Positions 1-8,175 of a stretch of DNA of 64,000 nt are shown in pieces. The notes beneath the pieces are model-generated. The model saw only the letters and a list, made by a program, of their open reading frames with translations, was not told where the DNA came from and did no database searches. Position 1 is the stretch's first letter. Each line of letters opens with the position of its first letter. This stretch comes from Melghirimyces thermohalophilus (GTDB taxonomy: Bacteria; Bacillota; Bacilli; Thermoactinomycetales; DSM-45169), in assembly GCF_900102685.1 (NCBI RefSeq), contig NZ_FMZA01000007.1:112635-176634 (forward strand), in the 5' to 3' direction. The position numbers were made by a program, and so were the translations under genes.

Positions 1-75
1 TCTGCTGACGGCTGTGAAAGTCTGGTATGATATCCTGTTTTAATTCTGTTGATCATTCAGAAAGGAGGGATAGAG

Positions 76-339
76 ATGACATATCGGAAAGAACAACTCA
101 ACCGGCTCCGACGGGTGGAAGGACAGATGCGAGGGGTGCTGCGGATGATCGAGGAGGAGAAGTCCTGCAGAGAGGTGGTGGCACAACTTTCGGCAATCCG
201 AAACGCGATTGATCGATCAGCGGCCATCCTTGTCGCAGACAACCTGAAGGAATGCCTCCAGGAAGCACAGAATCATCCCGATGATTCCGCCGATCATCTG
301 GTGGATGAAGCGGTACAGCTGTTGGTAAAGAGTCGTTAA
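76..339 (+). CDS. CstR-like persulfide-sensing transcriptional repressor (CsoR family)
   Basis: This 87-residue protein of the CsoR/DUF156 all-helical repressor family probably binds operator DNA and lets go when its cysteines are oxidised by persulfides. ATG 76 is chosen because AAAGGAGGG lies seven bases upstream. Cys31 and Cys60 match the two reactive cysteines of Staphylococcus aureus CstR. The intervening copper-binding His of CsoR is replaced by Asn56, which argues against a copper sensor. The C-terminal EAVQLLVKSR is close to the CstR family tail. It faces a second gene of the same type (380-646) and shares a terminator with it. No target gene is adjacent inside the window; one may lie before base 1. 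The family is certain; the persulfide role is inferred from residues. Confidence 0.85.
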   Translation: MTYRKEQLNRLRRVEGQMRGVLRMIEEEKSCREVVAQLSAIRNAIDRSAAILVADNLKECLQEAQNHPDDSADHLVDEAVQLLVKSR

Positions 340-342
340 CAT

Positions 343-374
343 GCAAAACGGGCCCGCCCCAGGGCCCGTTCTTT
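343..374. terminator. Bidirectional terminator between the two CstR-like genes
   Basis: AACGGGCCC (347-355) pairs with GGGCCCGTT (362-370) across a six-base loop. A short T-run follows on the plus strand and an A-run precedes it, so it can serve both convergent genes. Confidence 0.75.
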
Positions 375-379
375 AAACA

Positions 380-646
380 TTAGCGGCTTTTTACAAGCAG
401 GTTTATGGCCTCCTGGACCAGTTTTTCAGTATCGCCTTCTGGGCCGTTTTTCAATTCTTCACGGATGCATTGTTCCAAATTACGGCTGACGATATAGGCA
501 GTGGCTCGATCGACGGCGGAACGGATCGCGGAAAGTTGTGATACGACGTCCTTGCAGTTCTTTTCCTCTTCCATCATCCGCAAAACGCCCCCGATCTGCC
601 CTTCGATTCGACGCAGACGGCGTTTCATATCGTCGGGGTATTCCAT
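380..646 (-). CDS. Second CstR-like persulfide-sensing repressor (CsoR family)
   Basis: This 88-residue paralogue of the gene at 76-339 carries the same sensor set at the same positions: Cys31, Asn56 and Cys60. The N-terminal helix with RRLRRIEGQ and the C-terminal AINLLVKSR are family hallmarks. The start at 646 follows a G-rich site in GACAGGGAGTCATGAG. The two copies differ at many positions, so this is not a recent duplication. A separate promoter region upstream (650-710) suggests independent control. Whether the two proteins recognise the same operator, or form mixed tetramers, cannot be told from sequence. Confidence 0.85.
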   Translation of the reverse strand: MEYPDDMKRRLRRIEGQIGGVLRMMEEEKNCKDVVSQLSAIRSAVDRATAYIVSRNLEQCIREELKNGPEGDTEKLVQEAINLLVKSR

Positions 647-924
647 GGTCTCATGACTCCCTGTCTGAAATGAAATAGTTGTACTCCTATATGTATGATA
701 GGGAATGGGCGAAGGGATGTCAAACGCGAGTCCTCATGTTTGGAAAGAGAGCACCCACGACTGAGGAGTAACACCGGTTGCAAGTTTCTCTTTTGCGTTT
801 TTCATTGGTGAATTTTTTGGTTATGTTATGTTAACATGGATCAGCATACAAGATGGATTACTTATGAGTGCAGATCAGCCGCTCTCTCCGCTCAGTCGCC
901 ATGTATCATGGGGAGTACAGGGGG

Positions 925-1811
925 ATGCATGTGTCCTTATATCGATGGATATCGGGAAAAAACTTTTTGAACCAGTATGCGATTCGGTTAGATGATCACG
1001 GAGCTGTTTTCCATATCCATTATTGGGGTGTGGTGCCAAAACACTTTGATAACCCGACGCATAAACCTTCTTTTTTTGAAGTTTGTTATGTGGTGGATGG
1101 GAACGGAACGTATATCGATGATGGCGTTAACTATCCCTTAAAGGAAAACGTCATGTTTTTTTCAAGACCCGGTATCTTGCACCAGATTAAAAGTGAGAGC
1201 GGGTTATATCTTTTATATGTTGGGTTTGAATTATTGAAGTCGCAATCGAAGGAAAAATGGATCCGAAGGATGGAGGAAGCGGAACAATGTCCTGAGGTGG
1301 TTAAACCGGTACAATACGACATAACCGCTTCGTCTCTCTGGAAATCCCTCCTGATCCAAGCTGCTCAACCCATACATGGCTTTTTCGAAGAACTGTTAAC
1401 CCATTTGGCCTATGCTCTCATTCTTTCCCTGTTGCAAACCTTCGTCCCCTATTTACAAAACGATGATCACAAGACGTCGGCCAAAACCTCCTCTCTGCTT
1501 CTCAATCAATAAAGTTATACATCAAGGATAATCTATCTTAAAGGTTAAAGCTGACGGATGTCGCCGGTTATTTACACGTATCCGGTCGCCACTTGTCCCG
1601 AATCTTCGTTTCTGAATCAGGAATCAATTTCTCAATTTTCCTCCAAAAAGAGCGATTACAAAAAGCGTCCACTTTGCTGAAATCAACGGATTTATCTATC
1701 AATCAGATTGCGGAGAGAACCGGTTTTTCAACCGTTCATTATTTTACTCGCGTTTTTACTTCTACCATGTTCACCGGGACGATTCCGATCGACATATATA
1801 AAATCAGATGA
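925..1811 (+). pseudogene. Broken AraC-family transcriptional regulator
   Basis: The first part (to 1512) is a complete AraC-type cupin sensor domain with a VVDGNGTYIDDG strand and an SRPGILHQI strand. The reading frame then shifts near 1500. The two helix-turn-helix motifs continue in another frame to 1811 (YIKDNLS, LKLTDVAGYLHVS, LSINQIAERTGF, HYFTRVF). An additional in-frame TAA at 1539 most likely replaced a Gln codon. Start is uncertain: ATG 925 or GTG 931 fits the AGGGGG site best; GTG 868 and ATG 901 have no good site. The broken Gfo/Idh gene downstream suggests it once regulated a sugar or polyol pathway. The family assignment is firm; the frame break and stop make it non-functional as read. 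Confidence 0.85.
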
Positions 1812-1879
1812 ACAGAACTACGGTCGATAGCATGGCGAACGTTCTCTTTTTCGGGGTTCATATGAAACGATGTCTTTAT

Positions 1880-1932
1880 CAGACAATGATCTTGTCTTCA
1901 CAATGAAAAGACAGGATCGTTGTCTTTTTTTT
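1880..1932 (+). terminator. Strong terminator after the AraC pseudogene
   Basis: A long imperfect stem (AGACAATGATCTTGTCTT against AAGACAGGATCGTTGTCT) is followed by eight Ts at 1925-1932. Confidence 0.8.
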
Positions 1933-1979
1933 ATACTGATGAAGGAACATTCCGTCGGTGACTGGAGAGGAGGAGACCC

Positions 1980-2969
1980 ATGACAAAACAGAGTGTCGAT
2001 TGGGGGTATTTAAGCACAGCGGCGATCACACAAAAATGGATGATCCCTGCGCTTCAGCAGGCGAAGAATGCTAACCTGGCTGCCATTGCCAGCAGCAGCG
2101 GAAAATTGGAAGAAGTGGCGGAGAAATTCCACATCGAAAAAACGTACCATACCTATGAGGAACTGCTGTCTGACCCGGAAATCGATCTGGTTTATATTCC
2201 ACTGCCCAATGGTTTGCATGCTGAATGGGTGAGAAAAGCAGCGGAAAGTGGAAAACATGCGCTTTGTGAAAAGCCCGCGGCCCTGACCGCCACGGAAACA
2301 AAAGAGATGGTTCAGGTTTGTGAGGATCACCGCGTGTTATTAATGGAAGCGATGAGTATCAGTTTCATCCCCAGCATCAGAGGGTGAAGGAAATTATCGA
2401 TTTCGGAGAAATCGGCGAGGTTCAATTGATGAGGTCCAGCCTGTCATTTGTCCTTCAACAACTGGAAGGGAACATTCGTATGAGTAAAGAGTTGGGCGGG
2501 GGAAGTTTGTACGACCTGGGCTGTTACTGTATTCATGCGATCCGAAGCATCATGCAGAGAGAACCGACGAAGGTTTACGCCGTGGGAAATCATCACCTGG
2601 ATTATGTCGATTTATCGATGGTTGCCGTCATGGAGTTGGAAAATGGGCGAAAAACGGTGTTTGATTGCGGCATGAATATGAGCGACCTTCGTCAGTCTTA
2701 TGAGGTGGTCGGGAGCAAAGGGAAAATCGACGTACCCATCGCCTATGTCCCGCTGGCTGATAGGAAAGGTTTTGTCCGAGTTGAGACGGATCATGCTCCA
2801 AAAGAGAAGAGATGATCCTGGGAGATCCTTACACCATAGCGGTTGAACATTTTTCCCATTGTGTGCTTACCGGAACGAAACCTATACAGAAGAAGACTGT
2901 ATCCATAGTATGAAAGTGCTTGAGGCATGTTTTCAGTCATTAGAAACCGGAACGCCGATTCAACTTTGA
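1980..2969 (+). pseudogene. Broken Gfo/Idh/MocA-family NAD-dependent oxidoreductase
   Basis: Translation in three frames reconstructs one dehydrogenase. The N-terminal Rossmann part reads to the catalytic CEKPA motif and LLMEA. The frame shifts near 2355 into YQFHPQHQRVKEII, and the C-terminal part contains GGGSLYDLGCYCIHAIR. A second shift lies near 2813 and a third near 2880, after which the tail reads YTEEDCIHSMKVLEA and ends PIQL at the TGA of 2967-2969. GGAGAGGAGGAGA precedes ATG 1980. Three frame breaks in about 990 bases argue against a single sequencing error. It sits behind the broken AraC gene, so the pair was probably one polyol or sugar locus. Confidence 0.88.
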
Positions 2970-3159
2970 TTAAGTTCTTTGACCGATATACGATGCCTTT
3001 CGAGCTGAAATGAAAGCATTTATTCAGTCGATAGTGGACAATCGAGAAGGTTGCGTGAACGGAAAAGATGGCTTGCAAGCGGAGCTGATTGCCCATGTGG
3101 CCCATCGATCCTTAACAGAGGGCCGGCCGGTGAGAATCGGCGAAGTGGAGTCTGAATGA
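2970..3159 (+). pseudogene. C-terminal remnant of a second Gfo/Idh oxidoreductase
   Basis: Directly after the previous remnant, the frame ending at TGA 3157-3159 reads AFRAEMKAFIQSIVDNRE and GLQAELIAHVAHRSLTEG, typical of the C-terminus of inositol 2-dehydrogenase-like enzymes. FFDRYT is recognisable just upstream after restoring one base. The N-terminal two thirds are missing, so a deletion has fused the ends of two related genes. Confidence 0.7.
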
Positions 3160-3164
3160 GTAGG

Positions 3165-3232
3165 ATACATCAGCACGATGGAGACTGCTTATGCCTTGCG
3201 AAACTCCCGCGGAGAAAAACCGATCACGATAA
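3165..3232 (+). pseudogene. Possible third Gfo/Idh tail fragment
   Basis: A short stretch translates as ISTMETAYALRNSRGEKPIT, which resembles the end of Gfo/Idh proteins (ME-AY, then a Pro-Val/Ile-Thr tail). It is only about 20 residues long, so the match could be chance. Confidence 0.3.
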
Positions 3233-3233
3233 T

Positions 3234-3268
3234 ACGCCGCCCCTGTGTGGACAGGTTACGGCGTTTTT
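3234..3268 (+). terminator. Terminator after the dehydrogenase remnants
   Basis: ACGCCG (3234-3239) pairs with CGGCGT (3259-3264), with an inner CCTGT/ACAGG stem, followed by five Ts. The remaining bases to 3440 show no convincing gene. Confidence 0.6.
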
Positions 3269-3440
3269 GCTTCTTCATTCAGGTCCAACCGTGAGTGATC
3301 TCCCAAATCTCTTACCCCTTTCACCTCATAGGATCTCAAATTCCTATCGTTCGTTATATGTAAAGAGCAAGCGGCCATCACCTTTTTTTCATCAGCATCC
3401 GAATTAGATCCCCGAAGGTTTGGGGTTGACTGGAAACCAT

Positions 3441-3806
3441 TTAATCGATTTTGGATTCCATTTTCCTCATTTCCTTTTGCATATCGCTCAGTTCTTCTTC
3501 AAATCGAAGGGAGGCGGCTTCCTTAGAGGAGAGACCTTCTTCCTGTACTAAAAATTCTACAAAATCATAATGGTAGTTGACATCTGTTTTGAGCTCCCGG
3601 GCGGCAATCTCCAATGCTTGGGCTAATAACCAAGCGTCTTTGATATCATCTGTATTTAATTGAATATGTGGTATTTCCCTTCCCTGAAGGTTATTGTAAT
3701 GAGTTCCTTCAAAATGGATCTCAATCGAATAACCATTGGTATGATATCCGGAACGGATGAAAATCTTTTTCTGCCCGCTTCCATCTGTGATGTTCAGATT
3801 CTTCAC
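3441..3806 (-). CDS. Hypothetical protein of 121 residues
   Basis: I do not recognise this protein. It starts at GTG 3806 with GAGGAGG eight bases upstream, which supports real translation. The first half is beta-rich with aromatic and charged residues (GYHTNGYSIEIHFEG). The second half is helical, and the last 30 residues are rich in Glu and Lys (EEELSDMQKEMRKMESK), likely a short coiled coil. There is no signal peptide or membrane segment. It is isolated among pseudogenes and slightly AT-richer than the surrounding genes, which is compatible with acquisition, but no mobile element is next to it. Confidence 0.65.
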   Translation of the reverse strand: MKNLNITDGSGQKKIFIRSGYHTNGYSIEIHFEGTHYNNLQGREIPHIQLNTDDIKDAWLLAQALEIAARELKTDVNYHYDFVEFLVQEEGLSSKEAASLRFEEELSDMQKEMRKMESKID

Positions 3807-4063
3807 ATGTTTGCCTCCTCAATCTATTTTTACTCTTTGATCGGTACGAGCGTCCTATGTCAATTCTTTTTTTACGATACAATCGGAGCCAACCCTTAAA
3901 AGGATTTCAACCTTGTTGTCACAAATTCCCGCTAATATACGAAGATCTGTTTGTACAATTGATCAAGGAAAAGGGAGCGTGAGTACTAACATGTTTTTGG
4001 ATAAACTGTGTACCAACTAATTTCACGGCGCTTGTCACCACGGATAATAAGTAATACAGTAAA

Positions 4064-4411
4064 ATGGCTATATTTTACAAGTGGATTTTAAAATGGATGG
4101 ACCATTTGGTGACGAGATGGTGGAAGCATTTTCTAATCTACACAAAAGTATTAATGAGGGAGAAGGATTTTTATGGAAAATTTAAACGGAAGATCGTGAG
4201 GCAGAAGGAAGCTGGTGGGATTTATCTGTTTGAGTCAAAAGAATCCGCTCATAAATATTTAATGATAAATACAGAGAGATTAAAGGGATTTGGTATTGAG
4301 CCGGTTAACGGGGAAATATTCGAAGTGAATGAAGGATTGACTCAAATCAAATGGTCTCAGTTAGAACATCGAGATATCGTTGAAGTTTCTTACCGAAATA
4401 GGGCGATGTAA
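4064..4411 (+). pseudogene. Broken YdhR-type putative mono-oxygenase
   Basis: The second half (from about 4210) reads EAGGIYLFESKESAHKYL and RLKGFGIEPVNGEIFEVNE, characteristic of YdhR-like small monooxygenases. The N-terminal half is found in another frame as LQVDFKMDGPFGDEMVEAF, with FLWKI followed by an in-frame TAA near 4186. So there is one frame break just after the start codon, one stop, and a second frame break near 4205. The open frame from ATG 4064 therefore encodes a nonsense N-terminus. A terminator follows at 4512. Confidence 0.8.
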
Positions 4412-4511
4412 TTGAATAAAGAGCGTGGCAATCACCAGTGACCCGGTTCCCCAGGTAGTAGCTAGGTACCCAGGCAATCACCGGTGAAAGGTCGCAGTAA
4501 CAAGGTTAAAC

Positions 4512-4552
4512 AGCCCCAAAAGGTGAATTCTGGGGCTCTTGAATTTTCTTTC
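4512..4552 (+). terminator. Terminator-like hairpin after the YdhR remnant
   Basis: AGCCCCA (4512-4518) pairs with TGGGGCT (4531-4537) and is followed by a T-rich stretch. The interval before it holds two copies of GCAATCACCRGTGA (4428-4441 and 4474-4487). Confidence 0.5.
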
Positions 4553-4560
4553 GAGGGGAC

Positions 4561-4929
4561 AGGTATCACCCAGTTCCTAAGCTTCTTGACCGGATGGCTC
4601 GGCGTACACGTTTCAGCGGTACTGTACAGCATTGGTTTCGGTTCGGCGCAGCCGTCCTACAAGCGGCGACGATCCGTTTTGTCCACCCGCACCGTAAAGG
4701 GATAGCCAATGCTTCTTTTTCGACCGACCTCGGCATCGGGCTGGGAGCGATCATGTTGGGCTAGGTTTCTCAGCACATGAACTATCAGATAATATTTACG
4801 GTCAGTGCTGTGTCGGTTGCGTTTTCCCTGTTGCTGTTCATTTTCTTTGTGAAACGTTTGTTAACAATGAAAGGCATGGCCCCATCAAACATCCGCTTTC
4901 TTCCTCAGAAACAAGGTGACGCCCCTTGA
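4561..4929 (+). pseudogene. C-terminal remnant of an MFS transporter
   Basis: Across frame breaks the region reads VSAVLYSIGFGSAQP, LQAATIRFVHPHRKG, IANASFSTDLGIGLGAIMLG, VSQHMNYQIIFTV and SLLLFIFFVKRLL. This is the last four or so membrane segments of a drug/sugar MFS permease. A TAG near 4762 replaces the Trp expected before VSQHM. The N-terminal half is absent. Confidence 0.75.
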
Positions 4930-5052
4930 CTATAAGGTTTGGTCAATTGGAAAGCTACAGCGGTTTCCTCATGGGGTCTTGCTTTCCACGACGCCTCCCG
5001 GCAGGCAAGTCGGCAGCCATGGGTTGTAAGAAAATTGTTCGGAAATCTCGTA

Positions 5053-5083
5053 TTGACTTGGAGTTGACTCCAGGTTGGAAACT
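5053..5083 (+). promoter_or_regulatory. MerR-type promoter with 19-base spacer
   Basis: TTGACT (5053-5058) and GAAACT (5078-5083) are separated by 19 bases that contain the dyad TGGAGTTGACTCCA (5059-5072). An over-long spacer with a central GGAGT/ACTCC palindrome is the signature of promoters activated by MerR-family regulators. No MerR gene is in the window. Confidence 0.7.
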
Positions 5084-5100
5084 CCCCATTGATCCGTAGT

Positions 5101-5181
5101 GAAAAGGCCTATGAGCGAGTACTGGATTCCGACGTGCGGTATCGGTTCGTGATCGACATCAGCACGATGGATACCTCTTAA
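5101..5181 (+). pseudogene. Last 26 codons of a zinc-type alcohol dehydrogenase (AdhA-like)
   Basis: The frame ending at TAA 5179-5181 reads EKAYERVLDSDVRYRFVID, the conserved C-terminal segment of AdhA-type zinc alcohol dehydrogenases. It begins only 18 bases after the MerR-type promoter, so nearly the whole coding region has been deleted. In Bacillus, adhA is controlled by the MerR-family regulator AdhR, which fits the promoter. Confidence 0.65.
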
Positions 5182-5280
5182 CCATGCGGGTTGCTGCCGA
5201 TGCTGTCGCATTACGTCGTGGCGTTAATGTTGCGATAAATACTCATAAGCCCGGCTAGCCATGAAGTGTTCCAAGATGCA

Positions 5281-5316
5281 AAAGGAACTGCGCTAAAATA
5301 AGCGCGGTTCCTTTAC
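5281..5316 (+). terminator. Terminator-like hairpin
   Basis: AAAGGAACTGCGCT pairs with AGCGCGGTTCCTTT around a short A-rich loop. Confidence 0.55.
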
Positions 5317-5682
5317 TTAATCACGGTTTTGATCTTGATAGTCATCGCCGACTTGAAATACCCGATTCGATAACATAACGTGTCATGTAATTGTTCAACT
5401 TAGAGATCGGAATTGTGAAATATCATCCGGTTACCATCTCCATCGACAGGATGATCGATAAGGTCGGTTCGTGGCGCCCCAAATAATGACAGGATGACGG
5501 ACCCGATCACAAAGATGTGGAGCCGAGGGGAAAAGTGTCTAAAGTGTCTAATATGGCGAAAAAAGTGTGTGAAAAATATAAGAGCAAGTGAGTAAGTGAT
5601 AAAGGTAAAGTGAGTAAACAAGTTTTTTGGTTAACCTGTGATATGTTAAGATGTACCAACAATAAGAAGAGGGGGTGGTCGG
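5317..5682. other. Intergenic stretch without a recognisable gene
   Basis: No frame on either strand has both a plausible ribosome-binding site and family-like sequence. The stretch 5530-5640 is AT-rich and probably holds the promoter of the gene at 5683. Confidence 0.5.
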
Positions 5683-7737
5683 ATGAGTGAACCGAATCGA
5701 CTGTTCAAGGAAAAATCACCGTATCTCTTGCAGCACGCCCACAATCCGGTAGATTGGTATCCTTGGGGAGATGCGGCGTTTGCGAAAGCGAAGAAGGAAG
5801 ACAAGCCGATCTTCCTCTCGATCGGATACTCCACCTGTCACTGGTGTCACGTGATGGCGCGGGAATCCTTTGCTGATGAGGAAGTGGCCCATCTCTTAAA
5901 TAAAGAATACGTCTCCGTCAAGGTAGATCGGGAAGAACGGCCGGATGTGGACAACCTTTACATGTCGGTCTGCCAGGCCTTGACTGGACACGGAGGGTGG
6001 CCGCTGACCATTATCATGACCCCGGACAAAGAGCCGTTTTTTGCCGGGACATATTATCCCAAGCAGGCGGTCCAAGGCATGCCGGGGTTGCTGGATGTGT
6101 TGGCTCAGGTGGCCCAGGCCTGGAAAGAGGAACGGGACAAGGTGCTGGAAGCGGGACGGAAGATCACCCATGCCATCCAGAGCCAGTTGAAGATCACCCA
6201 TGCGGGGGAGGTGGGTCCAGAGGAGATGGACGAGGCCTACCAGCATTTCAAATCCTCCTATGATCCGCAATATGGCGGTTTCGGCCAGGCGCCGAAGTTT
6301 CCCCGCCCCCATGATTTTCTCTTTCTGCTTCGCTATGGGAAGAAGAATAATGAGCCTTTTGCTCTGTCGATGGTGGAGCATACCCTGGAGGCGATGCGGC
6401 GGGGTGGGATTTACGATCAGATCGGATATGGGTTTGCCCGTTATTCGGTGGACCGGCACTGGCTGGTTCCCCATTTCGAGAAAATGCTGTATGATAACGC
6501 GATGCTCGCCTACGCTTATCTGGAAACCTACCAGGTGACCCGAAAGGACTTTTACGCCGAGACAGCACGGGAGATCTTTACCTACGTTCTTCGGGATATG
6601 ACGTCGCCGGAAGGCGGTTTTTATTCCGCCGAAGATGCGGATTCGGAAGGAGTGGAAGGGAAATTTTACGTTTGGACACCGGAGGAAGTCCAGGAGGTGC
6701 TGGGGGAAGAGGAGGGCGAACTCTTTTGCGAGTACTACGACATCAACGACAAGGGCCATTTTGAGGGGAAAAGCATCCCCAATCTGATCGACCAGTCCTT
6801 GGCTGATTTTGCTGCCCGGAAAAATTTCTCCGAGTCCGATGTGCGGAGCTGGCTGGAGAAGTCCAGAAAAAGGCTGTTTCAGGCTCGGGAAGGGCGGGTG
6901 CGCCCGCATAAGGACGATAAAATCCTCACTTCCTGGAACGGCCTGATGATCGCTGCCCTGGCCAAAGGAGGCCGGGTACTGGGGGACGAGAGGTACATCG
7001 AGGCAGCGGAAAAGGCCGCCCAGTTCCTACTGGAGAAGCTTCGGGACAAAAAGGGCCGCCTGCTGGCCCGGTACCGGGAGGGGGAGGCGGCGATCCTCGG
7101 TTACCTGGATGACTATGCCTTTTTCATCTGGGGGCTGATCGAGCTGTATGAGGCCTCCTTCCGACCCAAATACCTGAAGTTGGCCCTGGAACTGAATCGA
7201 AAGATGCTGGAGCTGTTTCAGGATGAGGAAGCGGATGGGCTTTATTTCACTGGGAAAGACGCAGAGGAGTTGCTCACCCGGACCAAAGAGATTTACGACG
7301 GAGCCATCCCCTCAGGCAACTCCGTGGCTGCTCTCAATCTGGCCCGACTCGCCCGCCTGACAGGGGACACGGAGCTTCGCGACCAGGCGGATCGGCAGAT
7401 CAAAGCGTTTGCCGGGTCGATCAGCAACGCGCCCATGGCCTTCAGCTTTTTCCTCACCGCCGTTCAGTTTTTTCAAGGCGAACCGAAAGAGATCGTGATC
7501 ACCGGACCGGCTGGAGACGAGACCACCCAGAACATGCTCCGGTATGTACAGCTTCAGTTTTTACCGGAGGCGGTGTTGTTATATAAACCAGAGGGGGAAG
7601 GGGACCAGCTCAGCCGGTTGGTGCCCTTCACCATGGAGCAGCGGACGGTTGACGGTCGTGCCACCGCCTATATCTGTGAAAATTTTGCCTGCCATACACC
7701 GGCTACCAGCCTGACCGAACTGGAAAAACGGCTGTAA
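5683..7737 (+). CDS. yyaL: YyaL/SSP411-family thioredoxin-domain protein (DUF255)
   Basis: This 684-residue protein has the full family length. Residues 1-170 form the DUF255 thioredoxin-like domain with a CHWC active-site-like motif (Cys52, Cys55) and [10 protein letters not shown]. The remainder resembles an (alpha/alpha)6 barrel of the six-hairpin glycosidase fold, with [10 protein letters not shown] and [14 protein letters not shown]. No signal peptide is present, so it is cytoplasmic. GGGGGTGG precedes ATG 5683. It is transcribed alone, with a terminator at 7748. The biochemical function of the family is not settled. The family assignment is certain. Confidence 0.95.
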   Translation: MSEPNRLFKEKSPYLLQHAHNPVDWYPWGDAAFAKAKKEDKPIFLSIGYSTCHWCHVMARESFADEEVAHLLNKEYVSVKVDREERPDVDNLYMSVCQALTGHGGWPLTIIMTPDKEPFFAGTYYPKQAVQGMPGLLDVLAQVAQAWKEERDKVLEAGRKITHAIQSQLKITHAGEVGPEEMDEAYQHFKSSYDPQYGGFGQAPKFPRPHDFLFLLRYGKKNNEPFALSMVEHTLEAMRRGGIYDQIGYGFARYSVDRHWLVPHFEKMLYDNAMLAYAYLETYQVTRKDFYAETAREIFTYVLRDMTSPEGGFYSAEDADSEGVEGKFYVWTPEEVQEVLGEEEGELFCEYYDINDKGHFEGKSIPNLIDQSLADFAARKNFSESDVRSWLEKSRKRLFQAREGRVRPHKDDKILTSWNGLMIAALAKGGRVLGDERYIEAAEKAAQFLLEKLRDKKGRLLARYREGEAAILGYLDDYAFFIWGLIELYEASFRPKYLKLALELNRKMLELFQDEEADGLYFTGKDAEELLTRTKEIYDGAIPSGNSVAALNLARLARLTGDTELRDQADRQIKAFAGSISNAPMAFSFFLTAVQFFQGEPKEIVITGPAGDETTQNMLRYVQLQFLPEAVLLYKPEGEGDQLSRLVPFTMEQRTVDGRATAYICENFACHTPATSLTELEKRL

Positions 7738-7747
7738 AAGCGCCATA

Positions 7748-7783
7748 AAAACCCGACCTCGTAAAAGGGGCCCGGGTTTTTTC
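7748..7783 (+). terminator. Terminator after yyaL
   Basis: AAACCCG pairs with CGGGTTT and six Ts follow. Confidence 0.75.
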
Positions 7784-7847
7784 TTTCGCCTGCGGGAAAC
7801 CGAAGCCGGAGGTGATAGGGTCATCGGGGGCAGCATGGAGTCTCCCG

Positions 7848-8015
7848 TTAAGGAATTTTGGATGATGATGTTTCTGTCGGATTGCGGAGGGTGCGACGGT
7901 CGAGGATCCGCTCACTGCCGCAATACCAACATCGGTCCGCCGGATATTCTTCCATTAAAAAGCGGCCTTGGCAGTGTTGGCATTGATATTCCGTTGGCAC
8001 AAACCGTTCTTTCAT
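7848..8015 (-). CDS. Small zinc-ribbon protein (55 residues)
   Basis: This is a short gene on the minus strand. ATG 8015 is preceded by AAAGGAGAG at a normal distance. The product carries two CxxC knuckles, Cys12/Cys15 in YQCQHC and Cys29/Cys32 in RCWYCG, spaced as in a rubredoxin-like or zinc-ribbon fold. The tail is polar and probably disordered. No partner domain is present. It lies between convergent yyaL and the divergent M32 peptidase gene. Function is unknown; metal binding is inferred from the cysteines. Confidence 0.7.
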   Translation of the reverse strand: MKERFVPTEYQCQHCQGRFLMEEYPADRCWYCGSERILDRRTLRNPTETSSSKIP

Positions 8016-8175
8016 CCGTAACTCTCCTTTTCTCTCATTGTCTTTCTAGTATCGAAGGCTGCCAGAATGATAGAGAATGATGTGATTATATATAGCAAAA
8101 AAGACAATGATTGTGCTTGTCCCGTGCAAATGAAGGCATTGGCCCGATTGCCCGTTGAAGATAAAGAGGAGTAAC

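Noticed and set aside
3156..3407. 83-residue frame after the dehydrogenase remnants
   Set aside because: It overlaps a terminator, has no ribosome-binding site, and its other frame resembles a dehydrogenase tail.
4428..4487. Direct repeat GCAATCACCRGTGA as a possible CRISPR or attachment site
   Set aside because: Only two imperfect copies are present, without spacers, integrase or further units.
5896..6909. Long open frame on the minus strand inside yyaL
   Set aside because: It is a shadow of the coding strand with no ribosome-binding site or family-like sequence.
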